Made by a program: the position numbers and the translations under genes. 12,406 nucleotides of DNA from Clarireedia homoeocarpa (taxonomy: Eukaryota > Ascomycota > Leotiomycetes > Helotiales > Rutstroemiaceae): NCBI GenBank assembly GCA_001465935.1, contig LNKV01000151.1, forward strand, positions 1 to 12,406. The letters run 5' to 3'. Shown here in pieces: positions 1 through 7,840 of the stretch. The notes beneath the pieces were generated by a model. That model saw only the letters and a program-made list of their open reading frames with translations, searched no databases and was not told the origin of the DNA. Each line of letters opens with the position of its first letter. Within the stretch, counting starts at the first letter, position 1.

Positions 1-65
1 CGATGATAAGTGCGCCAGAACTTATCGTGATCCACTATATAAACAGTGTACTGTGTGGCCAGCCA

Positions 66-560
66 ACCACGCAGTCGTAACAATTATATTATAAAAACTT
101 TTAAAATAATAACATATATTTTTTATTTAATAGAAAATAGGTTTCTAAATTTAAATTTAAAATATAATATTATATATTATAATTATTATTACATTTAAGA
201 TAGAAATTAATATTATTAAAATTATATATATAATTTATTTTAAAACACTTTATAATATTATCAATTATATATAAAAACTGGATATAAAGAATAAATAAAA
301 GAGCGAGTTATTATTATAATTATTATTAAAAGTAGAAACTAGTTAATAAAAAATATAATAAAATATAATTACCTCAAGTTTAAAGTATATAAAATAAATA
401 GTTTAATATAAATTTTAAATTATTAATATAATATTCTTAACTAATATCTAAATAGAGATCTTTAAATTATAAAAATATTAATATGATTTTATATAATAAT
501 TATCTATAAAAGAAATAATATTAAAAAAAATCTATAAAAGTTAATTGTATTATATCGCCA
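66..560. repeat. A+T-rich block, probably RIP-degraded repeat DNA
   Basis: After about 65 bases of ordinary composition the sequence becomes almost entirely A and T, with only isolated G or C, until about 560. No open frame of note is present. In filamentous ascomycetes such blocks are usually old transposons mutated by RIP; that is inference here, since no transposon motif survives. Positions 1-65 and 561-711 show no gene that I can support. Confidence 0.6.
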
Positions 561-711
561 GTCTAGTGTTCTATGAACATTGGTTGTAGGGTCGCTAGTC
601 CATTTGATATTATAGACCTAAAATGTTCATACTCTACAGTAGTCATTCGTAACACCAAGCTATACACAGCTGTTAGCTAATAGAAGCAGACAGTTCAAGC
701 AATAAGGTGAC

Positions 712-1624
712 TTACAAGGTTTCTTGAGTACTATAAAGACTGTTCTTGGAGGTCCTTAGCACTTTCAACCCTTTCCCTGAAAATTTTTGAGTCCAGAATG
801 TTTTAATTGTTGAAAGAAGTCTACAGTCTTCTTCATCAAAATCCAGATTGCACATCTCTAAATTGACATATTGAGGTAGGCCATGAATATTTCTAATCCG
901 TGCAACAAGACAGAAGGAAGATGCTCTCGATTGAGGTTCTAGAAAATAATTTTAATTGGGTTTGAGCTTGTTGGCTGTTTCATTGTAGTGATACTCTAGT
1001 GCTGAATAATAGGAATTTGCGTTTGGCATACTGGCAGCACAGGATGCGAGAGAAAACATGCAGTAAATGGGGCGAAAGACAGGATCAAGGTTGGCTTCTG
1101 GACTCATGATCCAACAAGTAAGAGGATGTCGATATTTCGCTACCTATAAATACTTAATAGTTTGACTTAATTCTATTGCTCTTCAACTTTACCTTCTGGA
1201 TTTTGGAGAACTTATCAGCTGCAGTAGTCTCACTTATAAGAAAAGTTCGCTGGATTCGCCACCAAATCATAATACTTAAGAATCCCACCGTCGCCGGTGA
1301 ATACCTGCCTTCCAGAAATTGGCGCCAGTCATGAAATGTGACCTTGAAAAAAAGTCTATGCACAACCGAATCAAGTCATTCGATGATCGAATTTGGCCAG
1401 AGCATATCTGTTTCGTCGTGATCTTCATAACAGTATATATAAAAAGTAAACGACCGGAACCATAGAGTGTCCTCGGTACCTCCAAAATTTGAAAGGATCT
1501 CAGTATTTTCCATTGCAGCAGAATACACGAAATATAAAGAATATATAAAGAAGTTGAGTATAGATCCGGATAAGGTAGTCGCGGAAGAGGTACAACCAAT
1601 TCTCAAGATGACCGCCAGAGTTTC
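712..1624 (-). pseudogene. broken two-exon gene of unknown family
   Basis: I do not recognise the family. On the minus strand one frame runs from 1624 to 1193, broken only by TGA at 1376-1378. It then crosses a 49-nt intron (1144-1192, donor GTAAAG, acceptor TATAG) in phase 0 and continues to the stop at 712-714, broken only by TAA at 952-954. About 290 codons with two stops is far below chance for this base composition. Readable pieces include MENTEILSNFGGTEDTLWF near 1511 and HGLPQYVNLEMCNLDFDEED near 880. The TAA fits CAA to TAA (a CpA to TpA change, the preferred RIP context) and the TGA fits CGA to TGA, so decay by C-to-T mutation is likely. A possible acceptor (CACTAG) at 1625 suggests an earlier exon. 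No start codon is assigned. It could also be two short genes. Confidence 0.5.
1144..1192 (-). other. predicted 49-nt intron in the broken gene
   Basis: The donor GTAAAG follows an AAG codon and the acceptor is TATAG. Removing the segment joins two different reading frames in phase 0, taking the frame that ends at a stop at 1154 into the one that runs on to 712. Length and borders are typical of filamentous fungi. No strong CTAAC branch site is visible. Confidence 0.5.
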
Positions 1625-1628
1625 CTAG

Positions 1629-1925
1629 TGAAATAATTGAAAGGGAGAAAATAATAGCCAAGCAAGCTTGAGTAAAGAGTAATACTTATGCTAATAATGA
1701 CAGAGATCTGAGTAACATATTTGTAAAATGCAAATCAAACATAATGTTGATAACACCTCCTGCAATATTTAGGGGGGTCGTGACAGAGGATTAATTGGCT
1801 GTAGACTCTACCTGTCACGTCAAACCAACAAAAAAGGTGGTATCTCCGTATGAATATAATAGGTGTGTTAGACAGATTGTCTCAGCTAGATTCATTTGAT
1901 TAGCATTAGGCTCCACGACCAACCT
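1629..1925. other. no gene seen; possible LTR-edge remnant
   Basis: No convincing frame is present on either strand. Around 1744-1784 the sequence starts TGTTGATAACACC and ends GGGGGGTCGTGACA. Read on the minus strand it begins TGTCACGACCCCCC, which resembles the TG-start of fungal LTRs. There is no second copy in the window to confirm this, so the LTR reading is weak. The heptamer GTGACAG at 1779 is repeated inverted about 25 bases later. Confidence 0.25.
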
Positions 1926-1951
1926 TGACTTTACTAATATAGGATTAATCT

Positions 1952-2152
1952 TTATACTAATCCTTAAAATATATTCTATTTATTTTATATATAATTGAAA
2001 ATTGGAATAAATAAGTAAATAATTAGTATTTTAAAGAAGCTTACTAATTTATATTAATCCTTGAAATTTATTTCATTTATTTTATTTATAAGTGAAAATT
2101 ATTTAAAAATTATAATAAATAAAAAGATAATTAAGAATTTAGAAAAGTTTAT
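1952..2152. repeat. two diverged A+T-rich direct copies of about 100 bp
   Basis: A segment from 1952 (TTATACTAATCCTTAAAAT) to about 2043 is repeated from 2050 (TTATATTAATCCTTGAAAT) to about 2152. Shared landmarks come in the same order: TATTTATTTTAT, a GAAAATT, ATAAATAA and a TTTAGAAAAG-like end. Differences include many transitions and a few indels. This is probably a duplicated piece of a RIP-degraded element. Confidence 0.55.
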
Positions 2153-2155
2153 TAA

Positions 2156-2312
2156 CTTATACTAATCTTTATACTAATCTTTATATCTATTTTTATATTA
2201 ATCTTTATACTAATATTTATACTAATCCTTATACTAATCCTTATACTAATCTTTTTACTAATCTTTATATTAATCCTTATATTAATCCTTATACTAATTT
2301 TTAAAATATATG
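2156..2312 (+). repeat. 12-bp tandem repeat, TTATACTAATCC-like
   Basis: About a dozen imperfect copies of TTATACTAATCY follow each other. They vary mostly by C/T changes (CTAATCC, CTAATCT, TTAATCC), with some short irregular copies. The same word already occurs near 1950, so the array may have grown from the end of the upstream duplicated segment. No coding capacity. Confidence 0.7.
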
Positions 2313-2560
2313 GATTTTATTATAACTCTATTAAGATTTAAACTTATAATATTATAATATAGCTACGTCGAATAATAAATAGAGTTATAAATAGAATAGT
2401 ATATAATATAGACAGTTTCGCTTAATAGACTAGCTGAATAGTTATATAATATAAAAAGTTATACTTTTGAGACTAGTATATAACTATAAAACAGAAGTTA
2501 GCTAATAATAACAATAAGATCAAATAGTATATAATACTGAAAAGAAAGATAATCTTTTTT

Positions 2561-2748
2561 GATATAATATTTTTATAATGTTTTTGTAATGTTTTTTAAT
2601 GAGAGTAATAATGCGGCCGATATAGTAATACTTTGACTTTTTTAATATAATGTTTTTGTAATATTTTTGTAACGTTTTTTGATGGGGGCGGTGATGCGGC
2701 CGATGCGGTAACGCTTTGACTTTTTGATGTAATGTTTTTGTAATGTTT
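2561..2748. repeat. 82-bp tandem repeat with RIP-type differences
   Basis: Two full units (2561-2643 and 2644-2725) and the start of a third (2726-2748) share the landmarks ATGCGGCCGAT and CTTTGACTTTTT. Aligned, the two full units differ at roughly 17 sites, every one an A/G or T/C transition, plus one extra T in a T run. That pattern is what RIP produces. Read on the minus strand the array is a lysine- and histidine-rich frame continuous with the degenerate MULE region. I believe similar translated repeats occur in other fungal genomes, but that is memory, not a search. Confidence 0.75.
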
Positions 2749-2798
2749 AACCTCAACTGTGGCATTCTATTGCGCGTCGTGTTCTGCATCCATTTGCA

Positions 2799-3035
2799 CT
2801 ACAATTTTGCCTGCAATCGATGTACCACGCAACTGTACAGGATCCTAGTTCGTCCACTATTTTGTATCTTTGTAGACCGCTCAATACGGAAGGCATAGTG
2901 CTGCTGTGCTGCCCAGGCTTGAATTGAAGCATATAGCTTATCTTTAGAGCTATATGTAGCCTCTGGGGGCAGTGGCATAGACGTAAGAGAGGGGGTAGTA
3001 GGGGTGGTAGGTTTTGCAGGGCTTAGGTCATCCAA
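2799..3035 (-). pseudogene. MULE transposase N-terminal fragment (FAR1-like DNA-binding region)
   Basis: A 78-residue frame starting MDDLSPAKPTTPTTP, a proline/threonine-rich leader, followed by YSSKDKLYASIQAWAAQQHY (about residues 28-47) and FRIERSTKI. This matches my memory of the opening of fungal MULE transposases, where a FAR1-type zinc-binding domain binds DNA before the MULE catalytic domain. Full proteins are several hundred residues. Here the frame stops at the point where a cysteine-rich segment should continue, and what follows is RIP-like repeat. No catalytic DDE region is present. The fragment cannot make a working transposase. Confidence 0.65.
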
Positions 3036-3045
3036 ATTATAAACC

Positions 3046-3471
3046 CAACAGTGGGTGCACTAATTCTGTGCGCACTTGATCAAAATCCTAGTTTTTCATA
3101 CAACTTCAAAAATTAATAACAAAACAAATATTCAAGATATTTGGATAAAAACAGTTTTATTAAATACTATAGATTGCAAAATCTTATTTAATATAGGTTT
3201 TGAGATTTTAAAAATCTGTTTAGTTAGTTAAATATATAATTATAAGTTATAACTTTTCTTAGTAGATTTCTTAATATAATAAAACTACTATTAATATTTA
3301 CTTTAAAGAATATAATATTTCTTTATTTTCTCTATGATATAACAGAATAATTACTTAAATTGATTAACAAATAAAATTAATATCAATTATTGAAGTTTAT
3401 GAAAATAATACTTATTAGCGGAGAATTTTGGTGATTATAATCCGTGCGCACGGAATTCGTACACCCACTTG
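3046..3471. mobile_element. 426-bp inverted-repeat element nested in the MULE end
   Basis: Left end CAACAGTGGGTGCACTAATT and right end, read inverted, CAAGTGGGTGTACGAATTCC, each continuing to the shared word GTGCGCAC. Similarity continues further in (TTTTCATACAACTTCAA against TTTTCATAAACTTCAA), so the inverted repeats reach roughly 90 bp with small indels. The inside is A+T-rich and non-coding. Comparison with the uninterrupted MULE end at 9971-9985 shows exactly what was inserted, with AACC duplicated on both sides (3042-3045 and 3472-3475). The superfamily is uncertain: the 4-bp duplication does not fit TA-inserting mariner elements. Confidence 0.75.
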
Positions 3472-3503
3472 AACCTACCATAATGGTAAGTGTATTGGAA
3501 CCC

Positions 3504-3865
3504 AGGCTCAATGACTACGCTTAGTCATAGTAGAACCCTGGTCAGGTGCCTAGTGGCACGTGACGTCCCACCAGTCCCACCAGTCCCATCATGATGGGAC
3601 TGATGGGACCGATGGGAACGAAGGTCTATATAAGATGGATGGATTTCCTTAGTATATGGAGCTTCGTGCTCAACTCAAATAGTAATCTCAACCATTACTT
3701 AGTTACTTCGACCGCCTTGATTTCATCTACTACTTGTCGCTCTCAATATAAACCCTTACCACGTGACTCCGGAAGGCACGACGTAACATGTAGCTACGAA
3801 AGATATCAAGCTTTGATAGTTCATTTGATATCCGCAAAGACCTTCCTTGGTTAGACAGCCAAATT
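3504..3865. other. no gene seen; hairpin, TATA-like and CACGTGAC boxes
   Basis: Between the MULE end and the 2EXR relic no reading frame is convincing; the plus-strand frame from 3591 is probably chance. The stretch holds a short palindrome (TGACTACGCTTAGTCA near 3512), the long hairpin at 3566-3617, a TATA-like CTATATAAG at 3626-3634 and two CACGTGAC octamers (3557-3564, 3760-3767). An LTR with promoter signals is possible but unproven. Confidence 0.4.
3566..3617. repeat. 52-bp imperfect palindrome (hairpin)
   Basis: Two 26-base arms meet at 3591/3592 with no loop. Each arm is itself three copies of a TCCCACCAG/TCCCATCAG-like word. The arms match at 23 of 26 positions and all three mismatches are C/T or A/G transitions, so a single strand could still form G-U pairs. 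It could be a transposon end, a transcription stop or a recombination relic; nothing in the sequence decides. Confidence 0.75.
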
Positions 3866-3944
3866 TCAAAGGACAATGTATTGCAATAGCGATACGAGAC
3901 ACTGGCTGATTCCATGATGTTGTCTCGTGTCAGATGATTTCGGT

Positions 3945-4382
3945 ATCATGGCCAGTGTTGGCAAATAGTGCAAACTAGCGCAGTTTGGAGCGGGTTTAGA
4001 TCGAACTATCAGTGCGTACGAAGGGTCACAAAACGTACTGGGCGTAGTGCGTGCAAACGGCCGTGCACGGGCAGTGCACTATTTGAACGCCAAGAAGTGG
4101 ATCTTGAGGATATACTTCTAAATTAGGTGGGCTATATGTGGCTGTTTGGGGCCTACACGTGACTGAGCAAGCTTGTGCATCACTTGCACGTGACTCTAGC
4201 CCCTGCTCAGTCTCCTTGGCGTGTAAATAGTGTACTGCCAGTCCGTACAGTTTTCGAGGATATAAAACTGTTCATACTATCCGTTTCAATATGATAAACT
4301 ATACAGGATCCACTATTACACTAGCGCAAACGCTGAGCGTGCACTATTGCACGGGCGCACTATTGCCAACACTGATCATGGC
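3945..4382. mobile_element. non-autonomous hAT element with 8-bp target duplication
   Basis: The 422-bp element runs 3953-4374. Ends are CAGTGTTGGCAAATAGTGC and, inverted, CAGTGTTGGCAATAGTGCGC. It is flanked by perfect 8-bp direct repeats ATCATGGC (3945-3952 and 4375-4382). CAGTG ends and an 8-bp duplication are the defining signs of hAT transposons. Inside there is no transposase frame, so it must have been moved by an element elsewhere. Six copies of the word CACTATT or its complement (3964, 4078, 4226, 4311, 4342, 4358) cluster towards the ends, like the subterminal transposase-binding repeats of this superfamily. The perfect duplication and good ends suggest recent insertion. Confidence 0.88.
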
Positions 4383-5014
4383 GAGCAAAGCCTGGTGTTC
4401 GAAGGTTTCTGAACTACCCAACATCTCCGGAACCTTCTCATCGATATAGCACCAACGATCCAAGATCATATGTTTGACTTCTGAACTTTTGAATGAAAGA
4501 GCTTTTTTGATGATTTCGAGAATATGCAGATAATACTCATCTTCTAGGGTCCTCATAGCATCAACTGGAGGATAGAAGTAGAGGATATCATACTCAAAAT
4601 TGATGCGTATAGTACTCGGCTTATTGGACTCAGCAATGCGACCTGGAACATTCGTATACTATTTCAACAGGTTGTGAGTTTCGCGGCAAGTAAAAATGAG
4701 CCGCGGAAGCTTAGAAACTCAAACTGGACTCTCTAATGCATATCACGGGTTCTGTTGTAACCTGGACCTCCCTTGGCGTGATTCTTCTGCACCTCTTTAT
4801 CTTTCAGAGCGTCCGTCCGCAAGATCATCGTGATCAAACGCCGAGGCATAGCGAACTTCCATATCATTTTGCGTATATTCGACGGCAATTTTGAAAATTT
4901 CGGAAAGGATGTAAAAGTTGAGATATATTTGGTATCGCAATCAGCTAGCGGGAATCGGTCGTTGAATCTAGGAGTTGCACCGATTCGATCTTCCCATCTA
5001 TCTTCTACTGGTGT

Positions 5015-5065
5015 CTAAGAAAATCTGTTAGTTTCATGATTATTTATTCATGTCTGAAGACCAAC
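5015..5065 (-). other. predicted 51-nt intron in the 2EXR gene
   Basis: Donor GTTGGT directly after an ATG codon, branch site CTAAC, and acceptor CTTAG 12 bases beyond it. Removing it joins the acidic upstream exon (ending KYHANM) in phase 0 to the 2EXR exon (starting TPVEDRWEDR). All four signs agree, so this is the best supported intron in the window. Confidence 0.7.
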
Positions 5066-5888
5066 CATATTGGCATGATACTTGCTATTATCCTCCTCGT
5101 ACTCCTCAGAGTTTTCCCACTCGTTGTCTTCACACTCCGTGTTTGTCGGATCTTCGAAGAATAGCGTAGGTGTGTCATTGAATGCTAGGCGGCAGTTCTT
5201 AGGTAAGCAGTCTTTGATTTCAGACACAGGCAGGAATGATGCTGTAATGATCTGTTGCAACGTATAGCCATCCCTCGCGGAATGAGTCGTTGACGGGGAG
5301 CTTGGAGGTATGATAGTTCCATGAGACCTTGGCAAAATATGCCTTACAAGAACGATCGTAACGGAGCTGCAAGATTGTCACATATCGTGAATACTCAGAC
5401 GCTGTAAGATTGCAGGCTTTCGAGAAGTCATCCTCAAGAACCGAACGATTGACACTCACAATATCACAAATCTTGTATAGGTGAGTATCATCTACCGCCA
5501 CCGTATCGACCCTATCGAGAACTTCCCATGGTGTAATTAAGGAGCCCGACGGAATATAGTTGTCGTATAGCACAAGGTATTTGTCGTTCTCTTCGGCACG
5601 TCGACGTCTAGGTAGCGAAGTTAACATATTGATGGGTGATAGAGAGGTTGGAACTGTTCTCAATAATCTACAATGAATAAGAAACTTATTTTCTTGATAG
5701 GAGCCAGACCTCGCATTGTAGCCTTCAAGGCCACCTTCAAACGAAACGTGTTCATGAAAAAGAAATGAGGGAAATTATGCACATTAGTATTAGCTGCGAC
5801 CACGCTTCGGCTACCTATAGTAAGCTTCTACATTTCCGCGCTTGGTTCTACTTGCTCAAAATTTGTATTTGAGCCTTTGTGATTAAAG

Positions 5889-6162
5889 ATGAGTTCTAAA
5901 AGTGTTATACTGGATCATCAAGCTATTCCGAACAGCTTCAAGGTATGTTTTGATGTCATCTTAACCTTCAATTCATTTTCAACACTTAAATTATTCTGAA
6001 ATATCGGTTCTCTTCTGCTTGCCTCTCGATTTACTTCTCCTCAGCTAATAGAGAGCAGCTACAACCAAAGTCTGCAGGACAGACAAAGTAGAAGACCTTA
6101 CTGGCTTGATTTCTAGTAATGTAACTAAACTGGAAGATGTGTTCACGAATAACGGGGAGTAA
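5889..6162 (+). CDS. small two-exon gene candidate, unknown function
   Basis: ATG at 5889 opens an 18-residue exon (MSSKSVILDHQAIPNSFK) ending at a perfect fungal donor GTATGT at 5943. With the acceptor AATAG at 6051 (109-nt intron) the frame goes on as RAATTKVCRTDKVEDLTGLI and ends at TAA 6160-6162, giving 54 residues. The frame stays readable past the TAA (LRADIQCSLR) up to another good donor, GTAAGA at 6192, so the stop may be a CAA-to-TAA mutation in a longer gene. An alternative acceptor CAG at 6044 gives a different 41-residue product. It lies head to head with the 2EXR-side gene. Short exons make chance agreement possible. No family recognised. Confidence 0.35.
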
Positions 6163-6299
6163 CTTCGAGCCGATATACAATGCTCGCTGCGGTAAGACTC
6201 TTGAGTTTCTCGTAACATCTCAAATTCTCCCCCTTTTTACTCTGTCTTTTTAAATGCCTTCCTAGTAGCTCTCTTTTCACCTCCAGAATATGTTCTGCA

Positions 6300-7691
6300 T
6301 TACCATGTACCTCCACCAAGGTGTCCCATTTCTAGTGAGCTTCGTTTCTCAGGCTGTCGACGGAATACAGTTCTTTGTGTACCTGAGCTGCAACTCCATG
6401 AGCTCAATCGTAGAGCTAAGAAGTTGGTCAACTGCGTATATGTTTTCTTGCCATTCTGATACATTGTTTTATGCTCTTTACTAGGCTCTTCACAACCGCA
6501 TTCACTATCGTAAATGACTCTAACTTTTCTTAACGACGACGGCAGAGTGAAGAAGGGTATATCATTTAGGGCTTCTGAACTGATTGTCCGATGCATTCCA
6601 TATAATATCGTCAACTTTTTCAGTGAGTCGCACCGTCCCAGCCACATAAACCATATCAAGCTATTCGGTGCCAACGGTTGCTCATTGGCGCACTCGACGT
6701 ATTTGATCGCTCTGATATCGTCCAATTGCCAATTAATCGTCATATATTTTACTGTGGTCATTGCTAGATATTGCCCAGTGGATGATTGCTTGAAGACAAA
6801 GTCGCAGTATCGATAAAAGGTATCTATAGCGAGGCGGTAAATAGTCTTATTCATTGTCCAGGTTCGCAGGATTGGATCCAGCTTTAGACACCCTCGAATT
6901 GCTTTTGGAGAACAGAACCGGAAAGCGAATTCCATTATCATTTTCCAAAGTTCTAGCGGAAGGTCATTCCATTTCTTCGAGCATGGTTTCCCAAGAACCG
7001 ATCGTTGTTTAGCTCTATAGTAGATCAGTTGTTGCTCGAGTCTTGTACGTATTATTTGATATATAACTCACAATTCGTACCGCTCAACTAGTAAATGTGC
7101 TTCCCTCTTCAACTTGTAGTACACTTTTTTGGCCCTGCCTTCTTCGTCTTGTATACGAGAACGTTCGTTTTTACTAATAGATTCCCGCTCTTGAGCATCG
7201 TCGATAGATTTTCTGGTTCTGCGAAGCTCGGCTCTCATTAGAGACTTTTGACCAACGATTTTTGCGATGGACTTCCTCGTTTTTAATTGTATCATCCTCT
7301 GGTTCACTGAACTATGGTGCTGCATAGCAGAAATCTTAAGCACCATAGAGAACGCATTGAAGAGCTTCCACGTCGTTAAGGCATTTTGGGCGGAATGTAT
7401 TTTTTGCTCCGATAAGTTTTTAAGTAAGGCGATCGGTTGCTCCGTGAAGTCCCACTCCCCTTCCACCAAATTCTTGATCATCTCCTTTCCCACAGCATTT
7501 CTAATAATATCTGTGGTCGGCCATTCTGTTTCGAATTCGGCGTTGGTGTCGAGGCTCGCATCGATGATGCTGTAAATGACTGGATCATCTCCTAGGATAG
7601 TCGGGAATTCATTGATAAAGGAGGGTGTGATAGATGATGGTGCTGTTAATAACAGACCTTGAATCCTTTCGACAGAAATTATCGTTGACAT
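6300..7691 (-). CDS. coiled-coil protein with F-box-like motif, two exons
   Basis: Exon 1 runs 7691-7072 and exon 2 runs 7014-6300, with a 57-nt intron, giving 444 residues. The start ATG at 7691 (MSTIISVERI) is the first in frame. Residues 1-120 have no recognised domain. Residues 130-206 are strongly charged and helical (KSLMRAELRRTRKSI, ERESISKNERSRI), a likely coiled coil. Residues 222-237, WNDLPLELWKMIMEFA, resemble the opening of an F-box or 2EXR-type domain (LPxEL plus hydrophobics); F-box proteins usually bring targets to ubiquitin ligases, but that role is inference. Later segments (WFMWLGRCDSLKKLTILYG) look like the strand-helix pattern of such proteins. The last 45 residues are less convincing: shifting frame near 6430 gives AVDQLLSSTIELMELQLRYT with a stop at 6349, so the true end may be frameshifted. 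No internal stops elsewhere. Confidence 0.65.
7015..7071 (-). other. predicted 57-nt intron
   Basis: Donor GTGAGT overlaps the TGA that would otherwise end exon 1. Acceptor is CTATAG, with a plausible branch AACTGAT 14 bases before it. The join turns GAA-TT plus A into Glu-Leu and preserves the frame into the exon that carries the F-box-like motif. Confidence 0.7.
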
Positions 7692-7840
7692 ATTGGACAG
7701 AGAAATCCGGGGAGCGTGTCTCGATGTGGCTTTAGTTTTGTGACTGGCAGGAAATGATACAATAATTCACAGACATTGAAGGCATAAAGATTTAGAAGAA
7801 ATTTGTATTCTCGTCCACTAAACTATGCGATTATGCAGAA
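7692..7840. promoter_or_regulatory. short head-to-head intergenic region
   Basis: These 149 bases separate the start of the coiled-coil gene (minus strand) from the start of the small plus-strand gene candidate at 7841. If both genes are real they share one promoter region. No clear TATA or CCAAT pair is visible apart from a CCAAT directly before the minus-strand ATG. Confidence 0.3.

Larger units (their letters stand above)
2799..3503 (-). mobile_element. MULE terminus plus start of transposase gene
   Basis: A Mutator-like element end, read on the minus strand from the terminus GGGTTCCAATACACTTACCA at 3503 inward. It leads into a transposase start codon at 3035. The same end occurs on the plus strand at 9946-10026 with about 80 bp of clear similarity, which fixes the boundary at the GGG. 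The copy here is split by a 426-bp insertion at 3046-3471. Its far side merges into the RIP-mutated 82-bp repeats (about 2560-2750), and no second terminus was found, so the element is incomplete. Confidence 0.65.
3866..5627 (-). pseudogene. 2EXR-domain gene, broken by stops, frameshifts and a hAT insertion
   Basis: The 2EXR domain is a fungal domain of unknown biochemical role named for two E-x-R motifs. Here it reads FPKFSKLPSNIRKMIWKFAM at 4906-4847, then IFTCRETHNLLK near 4698-4662 and INFEYDILYF near 4603-4574, the usual order. Both E-x-R motifs are altered (N-I-R and E-T-H). Damage: TAG at 4733-4735, a frame change between about 4735 and 4719, TAG at 4659-4661, and a hAT element at 3953-4374. 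Both TAGs fit CAG to TAG. Without the insertion the frame continues to TGA at 3866-3868, about 25 residues past the present break. Upstream, a 51-nt intron joins it in frame to a very acidic exon (5066 to about 5290), which seems to continue, after a frameshift near 5270, a 136-residue frame with first ATG at 5627 that I cannot identify. That part may be a separate gene ending at 5220. Confidence 0.7.

Noticed and set aside
2520..2789. Lysine/histidine-rich 89-residue frame
   Set aside because: It translates the 82-bp RIP-type tandem repeat; the regularity is from the repeat, not from protein selection.
3591..3915. Frames on both strands starting in or near the palindrome
   Set aside because: No domain. 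The plus-strand start lies in the palindrome, and the minus-strand frame is out of register with the restored 2EXR C-terminus.
7267..7575. Plus-strand 102-residue frame
   Set aside because: Entirely inside exon 1 of the coiled-coil gene on the other strand, without start context or domain.
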